A DNA stretch of 64,000 nucleotides from JBMNCQ01 sp049366715 (lineage in GTDB: Bacteria > Bacillota > Peptococcia > Peptococcales > BICA1-8), in contig JBMNCQ010000004.1 of NCBI GenBank assembly GCA_049366715.1, positions 186,001-250,000 on the forward strand, given 5' to 3'. The position numbers and the translations under genes are program-made. A model generated the notes under the pieces. The model was not told the origin of the DNA. It worked only from the letters and a program-made list of their open reading frames with translations, and ran no database searches. How positions within the stretch are numbered: the first letter of the stretch is position 1; the number at the start of each line of letters is the position of its first letter. Below, one piece after another: positions 27,032 to 34,909 of this stretch.

Positions 27032-27058
27032 CTTCTCAACCCCTAAGAATACGATCTC

Positions 27059-27334
27059 TTATTTGTTAGCGGGAAGAATCATTTCTACTTCAGAATGGGG
27101 ACGTGGAATGACATGAACGGAAATCAATTCGCCTACCCGCTGAGCTGCGGCCGCACCGGCATCCGTAGCTGCCTTAACGGCTCCTACATCTCCCCTGACC
27201 ATTACTGTTACCAGCCCTCCCCCGACAAGTTCTTTGCCGACTAATGTTACATTTGCTGCTTTGACCATGGCATCCGCTGCCTCTACCGCACCGACTAAAC
27301 CTTTGGTTTCAACCATTCCTAATGCCTCTTGCAT
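27059..27334 (-). CDS. BMC-H shell protein
   Basis: A 91-residue hexameric shell protein of the PduA/EutM type, with the signatures ALGMVETKGLVGAVEAADAMVKAAN and VIPRPHSEVEMILP. The pore loop reads VGGGLVTV, so the central pore is lined by small residues. It is nearly the same as the neighbour at 27373, clearly a tandem duplication. It would form the facets of the compartment and pass small metabolites such as isethionate. GGAGG precedes the ATG. Confidence 0.96.
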   Translation of the reverse strand: MQEALGMVETKGLVGAVEAADAMVKAANVTLVGKELVGGGLVTVMVRGDVGAVKAATDAGAAAAQRVGELISVHVIPRPHSEVEMILPANK

Positions 27335-27372
27335 GTTTAATTCCTCCTTGTGGTATGAATTTTAAGATCTAA

Positions 27373-27654
27373 TTATTTACTTTCCCCGGCGGGTAAAATC
27401 ATCTCAATTTCTGAATGGGGCCTGGGAATTACATGGGTAGAGACTAACTCGCCCACCCGCTCGGCTGCGGCCGCACCGGCATCCGTAGCTGCCTTGACCG
27501 CTCCCACATCTCCTCTTACCATTACGGTTACCAGCCCGCCGCCTACCAGTACTTTTCCGACTAAATTAACATTGGCTGCCTTAACCATGGCATCTGCTGC
27601 TTCTATTGCACCAACCAAACCCTTTGTTTCAATCATCCCTAATGCATTATTCAT
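27373..27654 (-). CDS. BMC-H shell protein (paralogue of 27059-27334)
   Basis: A 93-residue hexameric shell protein differing from the downstream copy at only a few sites. It carries LGMIETKGLVGAIEAADAMV, the pore loop VGGGLVTV, and the C-terminal HVIPRPHSEIEMILPAGESK. Two nearly identical BMC-H genes in tandem are common in Pdu- and GRM-type operons and give abundant facet protein. Confidence 0.96.
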   Translation of the reverse strand: MNNALGMIETKGLVGAIEAADAMVKAANVNLVGKVLVGGGLVTVMVRGDVGAVKAATDAGAAAAERVGELVSTHVIPRPHSEIEMILPAGESK

Positions 27655-27688
27655 GCTAAATCCTCCCTTAATTAAGATTATTGATTAC

Positions 27689-28366
27689 TTATTTTTTAGA
27701 TCCTGCGGGGTAAGTCACATAAAAATATCTCGTCTTCTCCCGGGCCGAATATCTTACCTGGGAATTTTCCGGCAGATATAATACATCCCCTGCCTGACCG
27801 GTATACCTATTGCCGTTAACCGTACACTCCAGCGCACCTTCCATGATATAACATATTTCATCCCCTTTAAGGCTCCAGTCAAAGACCGTATTTTCCAATT
27901 CCATAAATCCGGTGCTCAGATTGGGGCTTTCTTTTAAATTCAGCAATTCTTTTATTTTCACCTGATCCCGGGGATTACCGGTATTAAAGTTTTCTAAATG
28001 TACACTATTGCCCCTGATGAGCCTGAGGCCGCACGGATCGGCTTCTTTGACCAATTCTCCGGGCTGCTTGCATTTGGCAAGGGTCTGCATTACTTCGCCC
28101 ACTATATGTTCTATCAGCTGAGGACTCACTGCCGCCGAAAGATTTGAAGTGTCAATACCCCTGACTAAATTTTCGATTTGCTCCCGGGGAAATCGTTCTT
28201 CTCCTGCGGTCCGGACCGGTTCTTCTGTTGTGATTAACCGTATCTGATAATCATTGGCGGCATCCCGTGCCGCCGGGGTAATAATGCATTGGGCTCCAAC
28301 ATATACCGTAGCTTGTTTTTGTTCCGCATAGTTTCTGATATCGGCAGCGGTAATCAATTTTTTCAA
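27689..28366 (-). CDS. EutQ-like cupin protein
   Basis: A 225-residue protein. The C-terminal 110 residues form an EutQ-like cupin (FDWSLKGDEICYIMEGALECTV, GQAGDVLYLPENSQVRYSA). The N-terminal half starts LITAADIRNYAEQKQATVYV, as in microcompartment accessory proteins, and contains an amphipathic stretch (SPQLIEHIVGEVMQTLAK) like an encapsulation helix. EutQ of Salmonella is reported to have acetate kinase activity; if this holds here it would convert the PduL product to acetate and ATP, and no other acetate kinase is seen in the window. This role is inference. Confidence 0.82.
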   Translation of the reverse strand: MKKLITAADIRNYAEQKQATVYVGAQCIITPAARDAANDYQIRLITTEEPVRTAGEERFPREQIENLVRGIDTSNLSAAVSPQLIEHIVGEVMQTLAKCKQPGELVKEADPCGLRLIRGNSVHLENFNTGNPRDQVKIKELLNLKESPNLSTGFMELENTVFDWSLKGDEICYIMEGALECTVNGNRYTGQAGDVLYLPENSQVRYSAREKTRYFYVTYPAGSKK

Positions 28367-28407
28367 TTAGATATTCACCTCCTTTAAATACTTAAAGTGC
28401 TGCGTTC

Positions 28408-28956
28408 TTACAATAGCCTGCTCTTTAAATTATGATGGGGTGAAGGTATTACGACTTTATTAACCAGCATGCCTCTTTCCGACGCGGTCGCTGCCCCCGC
28501 CGCCACAGAGGAATCAACGGATGAAACATCTCCTGAAAGCGTAACAAAGGATTTACCTCCGATCCCCATTCCGATGCGTATTTCAATGAGCTCAACATCG
28601 CCGGCCTTAGCCGCAGTATCCGCAGCTACGATCAGGGAAGCGACGGAAAATGTTTCGATAATACCTACCGCCCTTATTTCTGTTATGGCAGTTGCCAAAG
28701 AAATCGCTTTTATGACATGGGGGTGAATGTTGGGCAGCAGAAATTCATCTATTACCGCATCAGCACCGATCATTTTTCCGGTATCAACAGCATTTTGCAC
28801 CGCAGCTACATCCCCGCAGATTAAGACAATATATTTACCGGGGCAAATAGGCTTTGCGTCCAGCAGCTCTACCTGGGCAGACTTAAGCATCCCGTCTGCC
28901 CCTTCAATCCCTTTCGCAATACTTGAAAATTCAACTAAGCCGATGGCCTGTATCAC
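28408..28956 (-). CDS. BMC-T shell protein, PduT-like
   Basis: A 182-residue protein with two BMC domains in tandem (1-90 and about 95-182), which forms a pseudohexameric trimer. The pore-loop segment PICPGKYIVL places a Cys exactly at residue 38, the position at which PduT holds a 4Fe-4S cluster in the trimer pore. It would pass electrons across the shell together with the PduS-like protein encoded just upstream. The start overlaps the PduS stop by four bases, indicating translational coupling. Confidence 0.93.
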   Translation of the reverse strand: MIQAIGLVEFSSIAKGIEGADGMLKSAQVELLDAKPICPGKYIVLICGDVAAVQNAVDTGKMIGADAVIDEFLLPNIHPHVIKAISLATAITEIRAVGIIETFSVASLIVAADTAAKAGDVELIEIRIGMGIGGKSFVTLSGDVSSVDSSVAAGAATASERGMLVNKVVIPSPHHNLKSRLL

Positions 28957-30290
28957 AGCATTTCACTTCCTTCCCCTGATGTGATGGCAATACTGTCGGA
29001 TACCTCGGTAATGATTCCGGAAATGCTGGCATGAATATTAGCCCCCAGAGACTTTTCCGGAATTTCCGCGATCATCTCACCTTTGCTGACTTTTTGCCCG
29101 ATACTTACCAGCGGCCTGCAAGGTGCGCCGACATGCTGGTGCAGTTTTATCCGCACATGCCCTATTGTATAGCCGGCGGCAGCTAATGGTGCCGGTTTAT
29201 CATATTTTGTCAAACCCAGCCGGGAAATCAGCCTCTTGACAGGAATCTGTCTGTCCCCCTGTAAAAGATGGACCTCTTGATTTAGCGGCGGTCCCTCCGG
29301 CCTGATCCCGTTTTTGAGAAGTTCTTGCTTAAGCACAGCATTTACCCTGCGGGGCGAGAGTCCCATAATGCAGGCATATTGCTCACAAACTCCGCATTCC
29401 GAACAGGCTAAAGCCATTTTTACCGGTTCTTCCTGTCCGTCCAGATGCTTCACCGCCCGCATAATTTTATGGGGTTCCAGGTGATGTCCCAGCAGAAAAC
29501 GGGGACAGAGATCGGTACAATACCTGCACTGGATGCAGGCTGCCTTTGCTTGTCTTAATATTAATTCCAGGGGCATTTCTCTTTTAACGATCAAAGGATG
29601 CTCCGGAGGTAATATGATTAAGCCCTTTGTTGTTTTGGTAATCGGCTGGTCCAGATCCCGGACAATTTTCCCCATCATGGGGCCGCCTTCTATGACCATC
29701 ATCTCGCCAAAATTAGTCAGCCCTGCAATCCGGAAAGCCTCAGCCATCGTGGTTCCAATAGGTAATTTGAGGGTCACCGGCTCAGGTACCTCCCCTGCTA
29801 TGGTGAGATATTTTTCAGTGACGGGGTTGCCCCGGACCGCCTCAGCAATATTGACCAAAGTTTCGACATTCGTTACAATACAATCTACTTTGAGCGGTAT
29901 TCCCCCTTGGGGAACTACCTCGCCCGTTACCTCCCGGACAATAACATGTTCATCACCGGCAGGATAAAAGTCACCTAGGATATGAATTCTGAACGGTTTG
30001 CCTTGGACAGCTTTTTCCAGGCTCCGGACGGCATCCCGGTATTTGCCTTTTAAGGCTATGATCCCTTCGGCGGCACCGGCCAGTTCCATTACAATCTCCA
30101 GCCCCTTGATCACTCTTTCCGTCATGAGTGCCAAAAGCTGCTGGTCAACCCTCAAGAGAGGCTCACATTCGGCTCCGTTAACAATAATCCTTTGGGCTGC
30201 CGAGGAAACTTTAACATGGGTAGGAAAGCCTGCACCTCCGGCTCCTACTACACCCGCCTCTCTGATCTTAGCAAGTATTTCTTCCTTCAT
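28953..30290 (-). CDS. pduS: PduS-like / RnfC-like Fe-S flavoprotein
   Basis: A 445-residue electron carrier related to RnfC. The N-terminal part has VVGAGGAGFPTHVK and NGAECEPLL, typical of the NADH- and FMN-binding region; two cluster motifs follow, CIQCRYCTDLC and CSECGVCEQYAC. The C-terminus has a barrel-sandwich-type segment. In Pdu compartments PduS with PduT recycles cofactors by moving electrons across the shell. I choose ATG 30290, preceded by GAGGTGG, over a longer frame from 30329 that overlaps the vertex-protein gene. Here it probably reoxidises NADH made by the aldehyde dehydrogenase. Confidence 0.92.
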   Translation of the reverse strand: MKEEILAKIREAGVVGAGGAGFPTHVKVSSAAQRIIVNGAECEPLLRVDQQLLALMTERVIKGLEIVMELAGAAEGIIALKGKYRDAVRSLEKAVQGKPFRIHILGDFYPAGDEHVIVREVTGEVVPQGGIPLKVDCIVTNVETLVNIAEAVRGNPVTEKYLTIAGEVPEPVTLKLPIGTTMAEAFRIAGLTNFGEMMVIEGGPMMGKIVRDLDQPITKTTKGLIILPPEHPLIVKREMPLELILRQAKAACIQCRYCTDLCPRFLLGHHLEPHKIMRAVKHLDGQEEPVKMALACSECGVCEQYACIMGLSPRRVNAVLKQELLKNGIRPEGPPLNQEVHLLQGDRQIPVKRLISRLGLTKYDKPAPLAAAGYTIGHVRIKLHQHVGAPCRPLVSIGQKVSKGEMIAEIPEKSLGANIHASISGIITEVSDSIAITSGEGSEML

Positions 30291-30303
30291 ATTTGCCACC
30301 TCT

Positions 30304-30573
30304 TCAGCGTTGTTTTCCTTCTTCATCAATAATGCCTACGATCATGGCATCTATGGGTGAATCGTCTAAATTTCCCATCCGCCGGGCTGAACTGCCCTCG
30401 GTTACGATTACTTTTTCTCCGATCCCGGCGCCAATAATATCTGCAGCTATGATAATGCGACAGTCTGCTTCATTTTTCCGGTCTAAAAGCTGCACGATCA
30501 TCATTTTTACTCCGACTAACGATTCATCCTTACGGGTAGCCCAAATATTGTCAATTACTCTTCCAATCTTCAT
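30304..30573 (-). CDS. BMC-P pentameric vertex protein (EutN/CcmL family)
   Basis: An 89-residue vertex protein that caps the corners of the microcompartment. The family pattern is clear: MKIGRVIDNIWATRKDESLVGVKMM, VAADIIGAG-like and VTEGSSARR, then DAMIVGIID. It is the second gene of the operon, 60 bases after the amidohydrolase. Only one vertex gene is present here, which is enough for a closed shell. Confidence 0.96.
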   Translation of the reverse strand: MKIGRVIDNIWATRKDESLVGVKMMIVQLLDRKNEADCRIIIAADIIGAGIGEKVIVTEGSSARRMGNLDDSPIDAMIVGIIDEEGKQR

Positions 30574-30633
30574 TTTCTCACCCTCACCACTTTATAAATT
30601 CCCCCGAATTCACACAGAACTTTTCCGTCCTTT

Positions 30634-31566
30634 TTATCCTGCGACCAAACCTTTTTTGGCCAGCTCTTTAATGACACTCTCAATGATCAGTTTTTCAATG
30701 TCCTGAGTACCTGTCTTGACAGCGGGAGTGACTTCCAGCCCTAAAAGCCCGGCGGCATTTCTGTACATAATTTTATCCCGGACCTCGTCTTTTAAAGGTA
30801 ATTTCCGATAATTTTCGAGGGCATCCCGAAAGTCTACAAAGGGATGAGCACTGGCAAAAAGAACCTTGTCACTGATGATCGTATTGATGGCCTGAATATA
30901 TGCCTCCGATTGCGGAAAAAATTCATATTCCGATAATTCCAAATAGACATTTTCATTACGCTGAGCCACAATAATCATCTCATTAACCCAGGGATACCCG
31001 CCATGACTGATAACAATTTTCAGCTCCGGGAAATCCCGGGCGACGAAATCAATATATCTGGGGGCAACATGGTCGATTACGGCATTAGGCACCAGTGTTG
31101 CCGGGCCTGTGGTAATCACTAGGGGGATATTCAATTCACAGCACTTGGCATAGATCGGGTAGTATTTGGCATCGTTAACATAAATCTGCGCCAGATAGGG
31201 ATCAATTGCCGCACCCTTCAGGCCTTTGTCCTGCACTAAATCTTTTAACTCTTCAATGGCCCGCATGCCTTTATGGGGATCCATGCCTGCAAAACCGATA
31301 AATTTGCGGGGAAACATCTTGACAAACTCAACAACACTGGGATTATTCGATTTAGCTGAATAGGTCGTTTCACAGTCCCTGCCTGTCACAACAGCAACTT
31401 CAACATTGTGTTTATCCAATTCGTCGACAACTTCTGCTACGGTCTGGGGCTTCATCTTGTTGAAGTCAATGGAAGCGCAAAGACCTTTAAACATTTTACT
31501 ATTGGCGATTCCGGAGAGGGTTTCGGCAGTATTGGGCCTAAACCTAAAATCAATAACTTTCATCAT
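30634..31566 (-). CDS. Amidohydrolase-2-like protein lacking usual metal ligands
   Basis: A 310-residue TIM-barrel protein of the amidohydrolase-2 (ACMSD-like) superfamily and first gene of the microcompartment operon. The usual HxH after strand 1 is replaced by Arg8-Phe-Arg10 in IDFRFRPN; the strand-5 His is replaced in PLVITTG (about 149-154); His188 in VISHGG is kept; the usual SD before the last helix is SAH (239-241). The metal site therefore looks lost or rebuilt. The last 22 residues (QDIEKLIIESVIKELAKKGL, about 288-307) form an amphipathic helix after a linker, like an encapsulation peptide. Function unknown; it may be a lumen enzyme or a cargo scaffold. Confidence 0.82.
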   Translation of the reverse strand: MMKVIDFRFRPNTAETLSGIANSKMFKGLCASIDFNKMKPQTVAEVVDELDKHNVEVAVVTGRDCETTYSAKSNNPSVVEFVKMFPRKFIGFAGMDPHKGMRAIEELKDLVQDKGLKGAAIDPYLAQIYVNDAKYYPIYAKCCELNIPLVITTGPATLVPNAVIDHVAPRYIDFVARDFPELKIVISHGGYPWVNEMIIVAQRNENVYLELSEYEFFPQSEAYIQAINTIISDKVLFASAHPFVDFRDALENYRKLPLKDEVRDKIMYRNAAGLLGLEVTPAVKTGTQDIEKLIIESVIKELAKKGLVAG

Positions 31567-31676
31567 TATCCTCCTTTTGATTTTTATCTTGAGAAGTCCG
31601 GTTCAAAAATCTTTGTTCCGGCTTCCGCTATTTCCTGAATATAAATTTTCAGAATGAATAGTATAATTTTTACTAA

Positions 31677-31692
31677 TGCAAAAACTATACCA
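31677..31692 (-). promoter_or_regulatory. Sigma-54 promoter of the microcompartment operon
   Basis: On the minus strand the 16-base element TGGTATAGTTTTTGCA has GG and GC in correct -24/-12 register (TGGYAY-N5-TTGCA). It lies about 110 bases upstream of the amidohydrolase start. Two inverted repeats for the activator lie upstream. Confidence 0.72.
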
Positions 31693-31743
31693 ACCGTTTC
31701 GTGCTTACTGCGATCTGTTAAATTGCTCCCATTTTTAAGGAAT

Positions 31744-31759
31744 GTTGTAAAAATGCAAC
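31744..31759. promoter_or_regulatory. Predicted activator site (proximal), microcompartment promoter
   Basis: GTTGTA-AAAA-TGCAAC, an inverted repeat of the form GTTGYA-N4-TGCAAC. It begins 52 bases upstream of the -24 edge of the sigma-54 promoter, exactly as in the isl promoter. Confidence 0.7.
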
Positions 31760-31836
31760 CATACACCCAAGCTCCTCTTAAGTAAACAAGCCCCGCAGCT
31801 CGCTTCAGATTAATCATGTGCAAAACCGCATCATAA

Positions 31837-31852
31837 GTTGCAACACTGCAAC
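31837..31852. promoter_or_regulatory. Predicted activator site (distal), microcompartment promoter
   Basis: GTTGCA-ACAC-TGCAAC, a perfect inverted repeat flanked by A and T that extends the match to seven bases per arm. It is 93 bases from the proximal site, between the two divergent genes. Confidence 0.7.
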
Positions 31853-31940
31853 TCTCCATATTGACAGCCGCATGGATATTATGTAAAATTATTTCATTCT
31901 ATAAATTTAAATTATCATTATCATAAAAAGGGGCGATGGA

Positions 31941-33338
31941 ATGGTAATGGATAAAAGATGGCTCAATGAAATCCCCAAATATTTCGAGAACATTCTGGAT
32001 GTTTTCAGTGATGGCATCTACATAACCGACTCTAAAGGCAAAACATTAAAAGTAAACAAAATGTATGAACGGCAGTCCGGCTTAAAAGAAGAAGAATTAA
32101 GCGGAAAATTAGTGCAGGATTTAATAAAGGAAGGAGTATTTGACATCGCCCTGAACCCGGGCATCGTCAAAAGCGGGAAATGTCAAACATGTGTGCAGGT
32201 CAATAAGCAAGGCAGAAAAATCGTTTTAAACGGCAATCCTGTCTTTGATGACCAGGGCAAAGTGGCCTTAGTTGTGACCTTTGCCAGAGATATCACCATA
32301 CTCTCCCAATTACAGGAGCAAATTGCATCTCAACAAGATCTAATTGAGAAATATCACCATAAATTTTCCTACTACGAAAAGAACAAAACCTGTTCAATAA
32401 TTGCTGAAAGTCCTAAAATGTTAAATTTATTAGAGATCATCCAAAAGGTCTCTAAAACTGATGCGACTGTACTGCTCCTGGGAGAAACGGGAGTAGGAAA
32501 AGACGTGATTGCCAGAATCATTCATAAAGACAGCCCCCGCATTAACGAACCATTCTTAAAGGTTGACTGTACTTCCATCCCGGAAAATTTAATAGAATCT
32601 GAACTTTTCGGTTATGCACCCGGTGCTTTTTCCGGTGCCAATGCCAAAGGGAAACCGGGTTTTTTCGAACTGGCCGAAAAGGGAACTTTATTTTTAGATG
32701 AAATAGGTGAGCTGCCCCTTTCCATGCAGGGTAAACTTTTACGGGTCTTACAAGACCAGGAGATCATGGGCGTAGGGTCAACAAAAGTAAAAAAAGTAGA
32801 TGTCCGGATTATCGCTGCCACTAACCGTGATCTTCTCCAGGAAGTAAAAACCGGAAAATTCAGAAGTGATTTATACTACAGGCTGCGTGTTGCCGTTCTT
32901 GATATTCCCCCTTTACGGGAAAGAAAAGAAGATATCCTGCCTTTAGCGGATTTTTTCTTCGAAAAGTTTAATTCTAAGTATAAAAAAGCAATGGTAATGG
33001 CCCCTGAGGCCCAAAATGCCTTTACCAGATATAATTGGCCCGGGAACATCAGAGAAATGGAAAATTTAATCCAGAGTCTTTTAGTAACCAAAGACAAAGA
33101 TGTGATTAATGTCTGTGATCTGCCGTCTAATATGCTCCAGGATGAAAATTGCTTGAATGATAGTTCCTTGTTATTATCTGCGATTACCAGAGGAAAAAAG
33201 CTAAGTGATATTATGGCCGAAATCGAAAGGGATATCCTGGAACAGGCTCTCAATGAATTCGGCTCTGTTTCAGCCGCCGCCAGGCACTTACAGGTGGACA
33301 GATCAACAATCTTTAGGAAGCTCAAAAAGACACCCTAG
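31941..33338 (+). CDS. Sigma-54-dependent transcriptional activator (PAS-AAA-Fis)
   Basis: A 465-residue enhancer-binding protein. A PAS sensor domain (about 12-120, with Cys81 and Cys84 in GKCQTC) is followed by a short coiled coil, the AAA+ domain with Walker A GETGVGKD (181-188), the sigma-54 contact loop GAFSGA (228-233) and Walker B LFLDE (250-254), and a Fis-type helix-turn-helix at the end (VSAAARHLQVDRSTIFRKL). There is no receiver domain, so it senses its signal directly. It lies between the two operons that have sigma-54 promoters and presumably switches on both. Start ATG 31941 has AAAGGGG eight bases upstream. Confidence 0.93.
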   Translation: MVMDKRWLNEIPKYFENILDVFSDGIYITDSKGKTLKVNKMYERQSGLKEEELSGKLVQDLIKEGVFDIALNPGIVKSGKCQTCVQVNKQGRKIVLNGNPVFDDQGKVALVVTFARDITILSQLQEQIASQQDLIEKYHHKFSYYEKNKTCSIIAESPKMLNLLEIIQKVSKTDATVLLLGETGVGKDVIARIIHKDSPRINEPFLKVDCTSIPENLIESELFGYAPGAFSGANAKGKPGFFELAEKGTLFLDEIGELPLSMQGKLLRVLQDQEIMGVGSTKVKKVDVRIIAATNRDLLQEVKTGKFRSDLYYRLRVAVLDIPPLRERKEDILPLADFFFEKFNSKYKKAMVMAPEAQNAFTRYNWPGNIREMENLIQSLLVTKDKDVINVCDLPSNMLQDENCLNDSSLLLSAITRGKKLSDIMAEIERDILEQALNEFGSVSAAARHLQVDRSTIFRKLKKTP

Positions 33339-33395
33339 ACAATAAAAAAATTTTTTCTTTTTAATTCAAGTTAATAATTTCACATTTTTATTCAT

Positions 33396-33459
33396 GAAAC
33401 ATTAAGAACGTTGCAGAACAGCACTATAGGTTGTAATTCTGCAACGTTCTTAATGTTTC
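33396..33459. promoter_or_regulatory. 23-bp perfect inverted repeat containing an activator site
   Basis: Arms 33396-33418 and 33437-33459 are exact complements with an 18-base spacer. The stem is AT-rich and is not followed by a clean T-run, so it is a poor terminator. A GTTGTA-ATTC-TGCAAC site (33430-33445) overlaps the spacer and right arm, and the left arm holds a half site (GTTGCA at 33410). Confidence 0.7.
33430..33445. promoter_or_regulatory. Predicted activator site (distal), isl promoter
   Basis: GTTGTA-ATTC-TGCAAC fits the same repeat rule as the sites before the microcompartment operon. It is 124 bases upstream of the sigma-54 element. Confidence 0.68.
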
Positions 33460-33501
33460 CATATCTTTCTTTATCCCTCTCCGTTTTTCGGAATTGCTTA
33501 T

Positions 33502-33517
33502 GATGCCGAAATGCAAC
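33502..33517. promoter_or_regulatory. Predicted activator site (proximal), isl promoter
   Basis: GATGCC-GAAA-TGCAAC keeps one perfect half site and four of six bases in the other. It ends 52 bases before the sigma-54 element, the same distance as the proximal site of the divergent operon. Confidence 0.58.
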
Positions 33518-33568
33518 AAGTATTTTTTGCATAAAAAAAATTGATGCATAACATTAATGTTTTTTGAT

Positions 33569-33584
33569 TGGCATTTATTTTGCA
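33569..33584 (+). promoter_or_regulatory. Sigma-54 promoter of the TRAP-islAB operon
   Basis: TGGCATTTATTTTGCA matches the consensus TGGCAY-N5-TTGCA with perfect GG/GC register. The start of dctP is about 140 bases downstream. Confidence 0.85.
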
Positions 33585-33726
33585 AAAGAAAAGGTATGTA
33601 CAACCAATAAAAAATTTTTATGAATTAGGGGGGGAATTTTTCTTATTACAGGTTTTCATGATTTATGAACAGTTTTTTCGGAGGGCTAAGAGAGAATATG
33701 GTTTTTAAAAAAAGGAGGCTATTGGT

Positions 33727-34812
33727 GTGAAAAAATTTATGCTTTATTTTTTAGTTTTAGTACTTATTTTAGGTTTAGCTGTTGGCTGCAGCGGTAAAAA
33801 AGAAGAGCCTGCTCCCCAAGATGACGGTAATACCGCCGAGCAACCTCAGGAGCCTGCCAAGCAAGAATATAAGTGGCGCCTGGCCCAATCTAAGGCCAGT
33901 CAGCATCCGGTTTCCCAGGGTTATAATAAATTTGCCGAAATCGTAGCAGAAAAATCAGACGGCAGAATCACAATTGATGTATTCAATGATGCAGTTTTAG
34001 GCAGCGACCGGGAATGTATTGAATCGGCACAAAACGGCACCTTGGAATTTGCCGGTTCTTCTACACCTAATATGTCCAGCTTTACGAATCTCTTTACCGC
34101 TTGGGATCTTCCTTACATATTCGAAAATAAAGATGAAGTTTATAAAGCTATTGACGGCGAACCGGGTACTTTAGCTGCTAAAGAAATGGAAAAAGCCGGT
34201 TTTAAGGTAATTTTCTTTCCTGATTACGGCTTCCGTCAAGTTGTAAACAATGTCAAAGAGGTGAAGCTCCCTGCAGATTTAGACGGCTTGAAAGTAAGAA
34301 CCACCAACTCACCTGTAGAAATTGCCGACTATAAGGCTTTCGGAGCTAACCCGACTCCCATAGCCTGGGGTGAAGTTTATACGGCATTGCAGCAAGGCAC
34401 GGTACAAGGCGAAGGAAACTCCTATTCTTTATTATGGGATACAAAGCACCAGGAAGTATTAAAATATGCAACTGAAATTAATTATAACTACAGCGCCGAT
34501 ATTCTGGTTATGAACAAGGATTTGTTCGACAGCTTAGACCCTGCGGACCAGACGTTGCTGATGGAAGCAGGCAAAGAGGCCGTAGCATGGCAGCGCAACA
34601 GGGCAAATGAAAGAGAAGCAGAGGCGGAAAAACAGTTTCTTGATTTCGGCATTAAGATTTATGAACCAACCGCCGCAGAAATGCAGGAATGGAAGAAAAC
34701 AGTTAAACCTGTGTGGGATGAGTTTTTAGCTCCCGGAAAAGCTGAACCGGAATATGTCGATTTAATTTTAGAAACTATCGGTAAAACAAAAGAAGATATA
34801 TTTGGAAATTAA
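33727..34812 (+). CDS. dctP: TRAP transporter solute-binding lipoprotein, probable isethionate importer
   Basis: A 361-residue DctP-family binding protein. A lipoprotein signal ends at the lipobox LAVGC (Cys21), followed by an acidic linker. The core has GLKVRTTNSPVEIADYKAFGANPTP with the conserved Arg that binds a carboxylate or, here, perhaps a sulfonate, and QQGTVQGEGNSYSLLWDTKHQEV. The start is GTG 33727 with AAAGGAGG eight bases upstream. As first gene after the sigma-54 promoter and just upstream of dctQM and islA, it most likely binds isethionate. A hairpin after the gene probably raises its mRNA level relative to the membrane subunits. Confidence 0.9.
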   Translation: MKKFMLYFLVLVLILGLAVGCSGKKEEPAPQDDGNTAEQPQEPAKQEYKWRLAQSKASQHPVSQGYNKFAEIVAEKSDGRITIDVFNDAVLGSDRECIESAQNGTLEFAGSSTPNMSSFTNLFTAWDLPYIFENKDEVYKAIDGEPGTLAAKEMEKAGFKVIFFPDYGFRQVVNNVKEVKLPADLDGLKVRTTNSPVEIADYKAFGANPTPIAWGEVYTALQQGTVQGEGNSYSLLWDTKHQEVLKYATEINYNYSADILVMNKDLFDSLDPADQTLLMEAGKEAVAWQRNRANEREAEAEKQFLDFGIKIYEPTAAEMQEWKKTVKPVWDEFLAPGKAEPEYVDLILETIGKTKEDIFGN

Positions 34813-34824
34813 ATAAAAGTTGCA

Positions 34825-34851
34825 GTGTAGTGCCCGGTTCGGGCACTACAC
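34825..34851 (+). terminator. 12-bp hairpin between dctP and dctQM
   Basis: GTGTAGTGCCCG, three-base loop, and its exact complement. No T-run follows, so it probably acts as a stabiliser of the dctP message or partial terminator, a common arrangement after binding-protein genes. Confidence 0.6.
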
Positions 34852-34909
34852 CTTAGCATATAGGATAGAATATTGCTCTGGTCTTATCCCTTAATAGGAG
34901 GTCGCCTTT

